Source: Reclinomonas americana ATCC 50394 (taxonomy: Eukaryota > Jakobida > Jakobea > Jakobida). Taken from it: a stretch of DNA of 64,000 bases. Position 1 is the stretch's first letter; each line of letters begins with the position of its first letter. A model generated the notes under the pieces. That model was not told where the DNA came from. It saw nothing but the letters and a program-made list of their open reading frames with translations, and made no database searches. The stretch spans positions 180,619 through 244,618 of the forward strand of contig PS015039.1 of the NCBI GenBank assembly GCA_048213135.1. Reading direction: 5' to 3'. Positions 62,967 through 64,000 of this stretch are shown here, in pieces. Made by a program: the position numbers and the translations under genes.

Positions 62967-63750
62967 GGTCGGAAGACGCTGAGAGAGAGAGAGAGAGAGT
63001 GAGAGAGCACACACGCGCATAGTGTGAGTGTTTTTTTTTTTGTCGCACGTGGTGATCGTCGTCATCGTCGTCGTCGTCCATTTCCTCACGACGGCGTCGC
63101 ATGATTGCTGATGTGTGAGAGAGGGGGTCGTGTTGTGCTCTCTCTGTCTTGTGTGAGTGTGTGAGTGACTGTGTGAAAGGCGAATCGTGTCTGATTGAGG
63201 TCGTGACCACGAGGCTGCCACATGACCGCTCGCTCGTGTGTCTCTCAGAACGCATTGTCGTGGTGGATGCTTGCTCCCAGTCACGCTCTCTGTGGTGCCC
63301 TTGCTGCACATATGTGTGTGAGAGCGAGGGGAGAGAGAAAGTGTGCGGGGAAGGCGGTATTCTTTTTCCGCGCAACGCATTGGATTATTCAATGTCGAAT
63401 GTTGGGCGCATACAAAAGTTGGCATGCGCAGGAGCATGCCGTGGTGGAGAGTGAGAGAGAGAACTGCCTGTCTGTTTGCCTGTTTTGTTTGCATGGTTCG
63501 CAATACGGCCGGAGTTTCATCACATATGCATCCTCGAATCCGCGCCGTGGCCGCGCCGCATCTTCGCATCACCGCACCCCACGCGGCCAGTCTGTCAGGC
63601 ACCGGTCGCTGCAACCGGATCGCATGGGCAGACGCAACTCCAAGGAACAATTATCCGGGCGATGAGGCAGTCGAGCTCCGAATCGCCACCGCCCGGCAAC
63701 TGCCTTCCAAATCGTGAAACGAGCGATATAAACACGACCACAGCAGCATT
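62967..63750. other. Intergenic region upstream of the NACHT gene
   Basis: About 780 bp between the NACHT gene start and the FAD oxidoreductase stop, both on the minus strand. It has a poly-T run (63031-63042), a GTCGTC run and GTGTGAGAGAG stretches. An open plus-strand stretch at 63500-63665 ending in RMGRRNSKEQLSGR is basic and might be an unrecognised exon, but nothing supports it. The NACHT promoter must lie here. Confidence 0.4.
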
Positions 63751-64000
63751 TTACGACCGGGGTGGATATTGTTTCCCGTTCACCGTCCACCGCGTAGGCG
63801 TCTGCTTCTCGGCCTCGACTTGCACCTGCGCCAGCAGCTGCGCGTTGCGGTAGACAGCATGCACGTCGGCGTTGGATTTCTGCACGGCGAATGCTGCAAT
63901 GACACCGGCTGCGGTGCCGCTGGACCACTCCACCGGGTGCACGCGCGTGGCCGAGTTGACAATGAAACTCTGGCATGGTAGAGTGTAAGCACTAGCTGAT
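63751..64000 (-). CDS. FAD-dependent oxidoreductase, C-terminal fragment
   Basis: The gene enters from beyond the window end and stops at a TAA at 63751-63753. The visible part reads FIVNSATRVHPVEWSSGTAA, then GVIAAFAVQKSNADVHAVYR and NAQLLAQVQVEAEKQTP. The block R.HPVEW.SGTAAG.IAA is the C-terminal FAD-contact region of the FAD-dependent oxidoreductase family (PF12831-like, also annotated as xanthan lyase or glucose-inhibited-division-like in bacteria), where the protein closes over the cofactor. Substrate and length cannot be judged from this fragment. Confidence 0.65.
   Translation of the reverse strand, partial: SASAYTLPCQSFIVNSATRVHPVEWSSGTAAGVIAAFAVQKSNADVHAVYRNAQLLAQVQVEAEKQTPTRWTVNGKQYPPRS

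Noticed and set aside
63222-63665. Small basic plus-strand protein upstream of the FAD oxidoreductase stop
   Set aside because: Open frame only, with no start context, domain or splice support. It is mentioned as a possibility in the intergenic entry and not annotated as a gene.

Overview
This window is nuclear DNA from a compact, intron-rich, GC-rich unicellular eukaryote. Almost every gene is cut by short introns, mostly about 50-150 bp, of GT...AG type with pyrimidine-rich 3' ends. Neighbouring genes are separated by only tens to a few hundred bases. The contents are plainly eukaryotic: DNA polymerase alpha, CAF-1 p60, SRP9, HYPK, bromodomains, a CLASP-type TOG domain and a polycystin-1-like receptor. 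I cannot name the species. A polycystin/REJ/GPS protein together with a lysine-pathway decarboxylase and a NACHT-pentapeptide-WD40 protein fits a free-living protist. The sequence is a draft scaffold with eleven runs of N, and at least one contig between gaps is in the wrong orientation.

Layout. 1-3452 (minus) and 4425-17238 (plus) carry a large array of cadherin-like repeats, one per exon. On the plus strand the array continues into REJ-like, GAIN-like and GPS sequence and five membrane segments of a polycystin-1-like protein. The first contig is probably flipped, because reversing it joins base 1 in frame to base 4425 in the middle of a repeat. 17307-19145 (minus) is CAF-1 subunit B. 19865-21659 (minus) is a seven-helix membrane protein, divergent from a possibly myristoylated leucine-rich-repeat protein at 21729-24451 (plus). 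24537-29914 (minus) is the DNA polymerase alpha catalytic subunit, whose catalytic core sits on an inverted contig (26310-26842). 30028-32723 (plus) is a diaminopimelate-decarboxylase-like enzyme. It converges, 27 bp apart, on a tiny HYPK-like gene (32751-33143, minus).

33573-39398 (plus) encodes a protein with five tandem bromodomain-like modules. It is followed by a small unknown gene (39419-40156, minus), a membrane-anchored SGNH hydrolase (40213-41384, plus) and a probable acylated EF-hand-like/CLASP protein (41454-44411, minus). Next are an AT-hook cyclophilin (44502-45773, plus), SRP9 with a low-complexity tail (46279-46865, minus) and a large unknown Ser/Pro-rich protein (46973-51510, plus). 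51688-62966 (minus) is one giant gene with a NACHT NTPase, pentapeptide repeats and WD40 repeats interrupted by a small-GTPase-like segment. The window ends inside a FAD-dependent oxidoreductase gene (63751-64000, minus).

The genes do not form a pathway. Several are chromatin or replication factors (POLA1, CAF-1 B, bromodomain protein, AT-hook cyclophilin), but in a compact eukaryotic genome this may be chance. The most unusual items are the exon-modular repeat receptor with its recent internal duplication and the NACHT/GTPase/WD40 fusion. The inverted contigs matter practically because they break two gene models.
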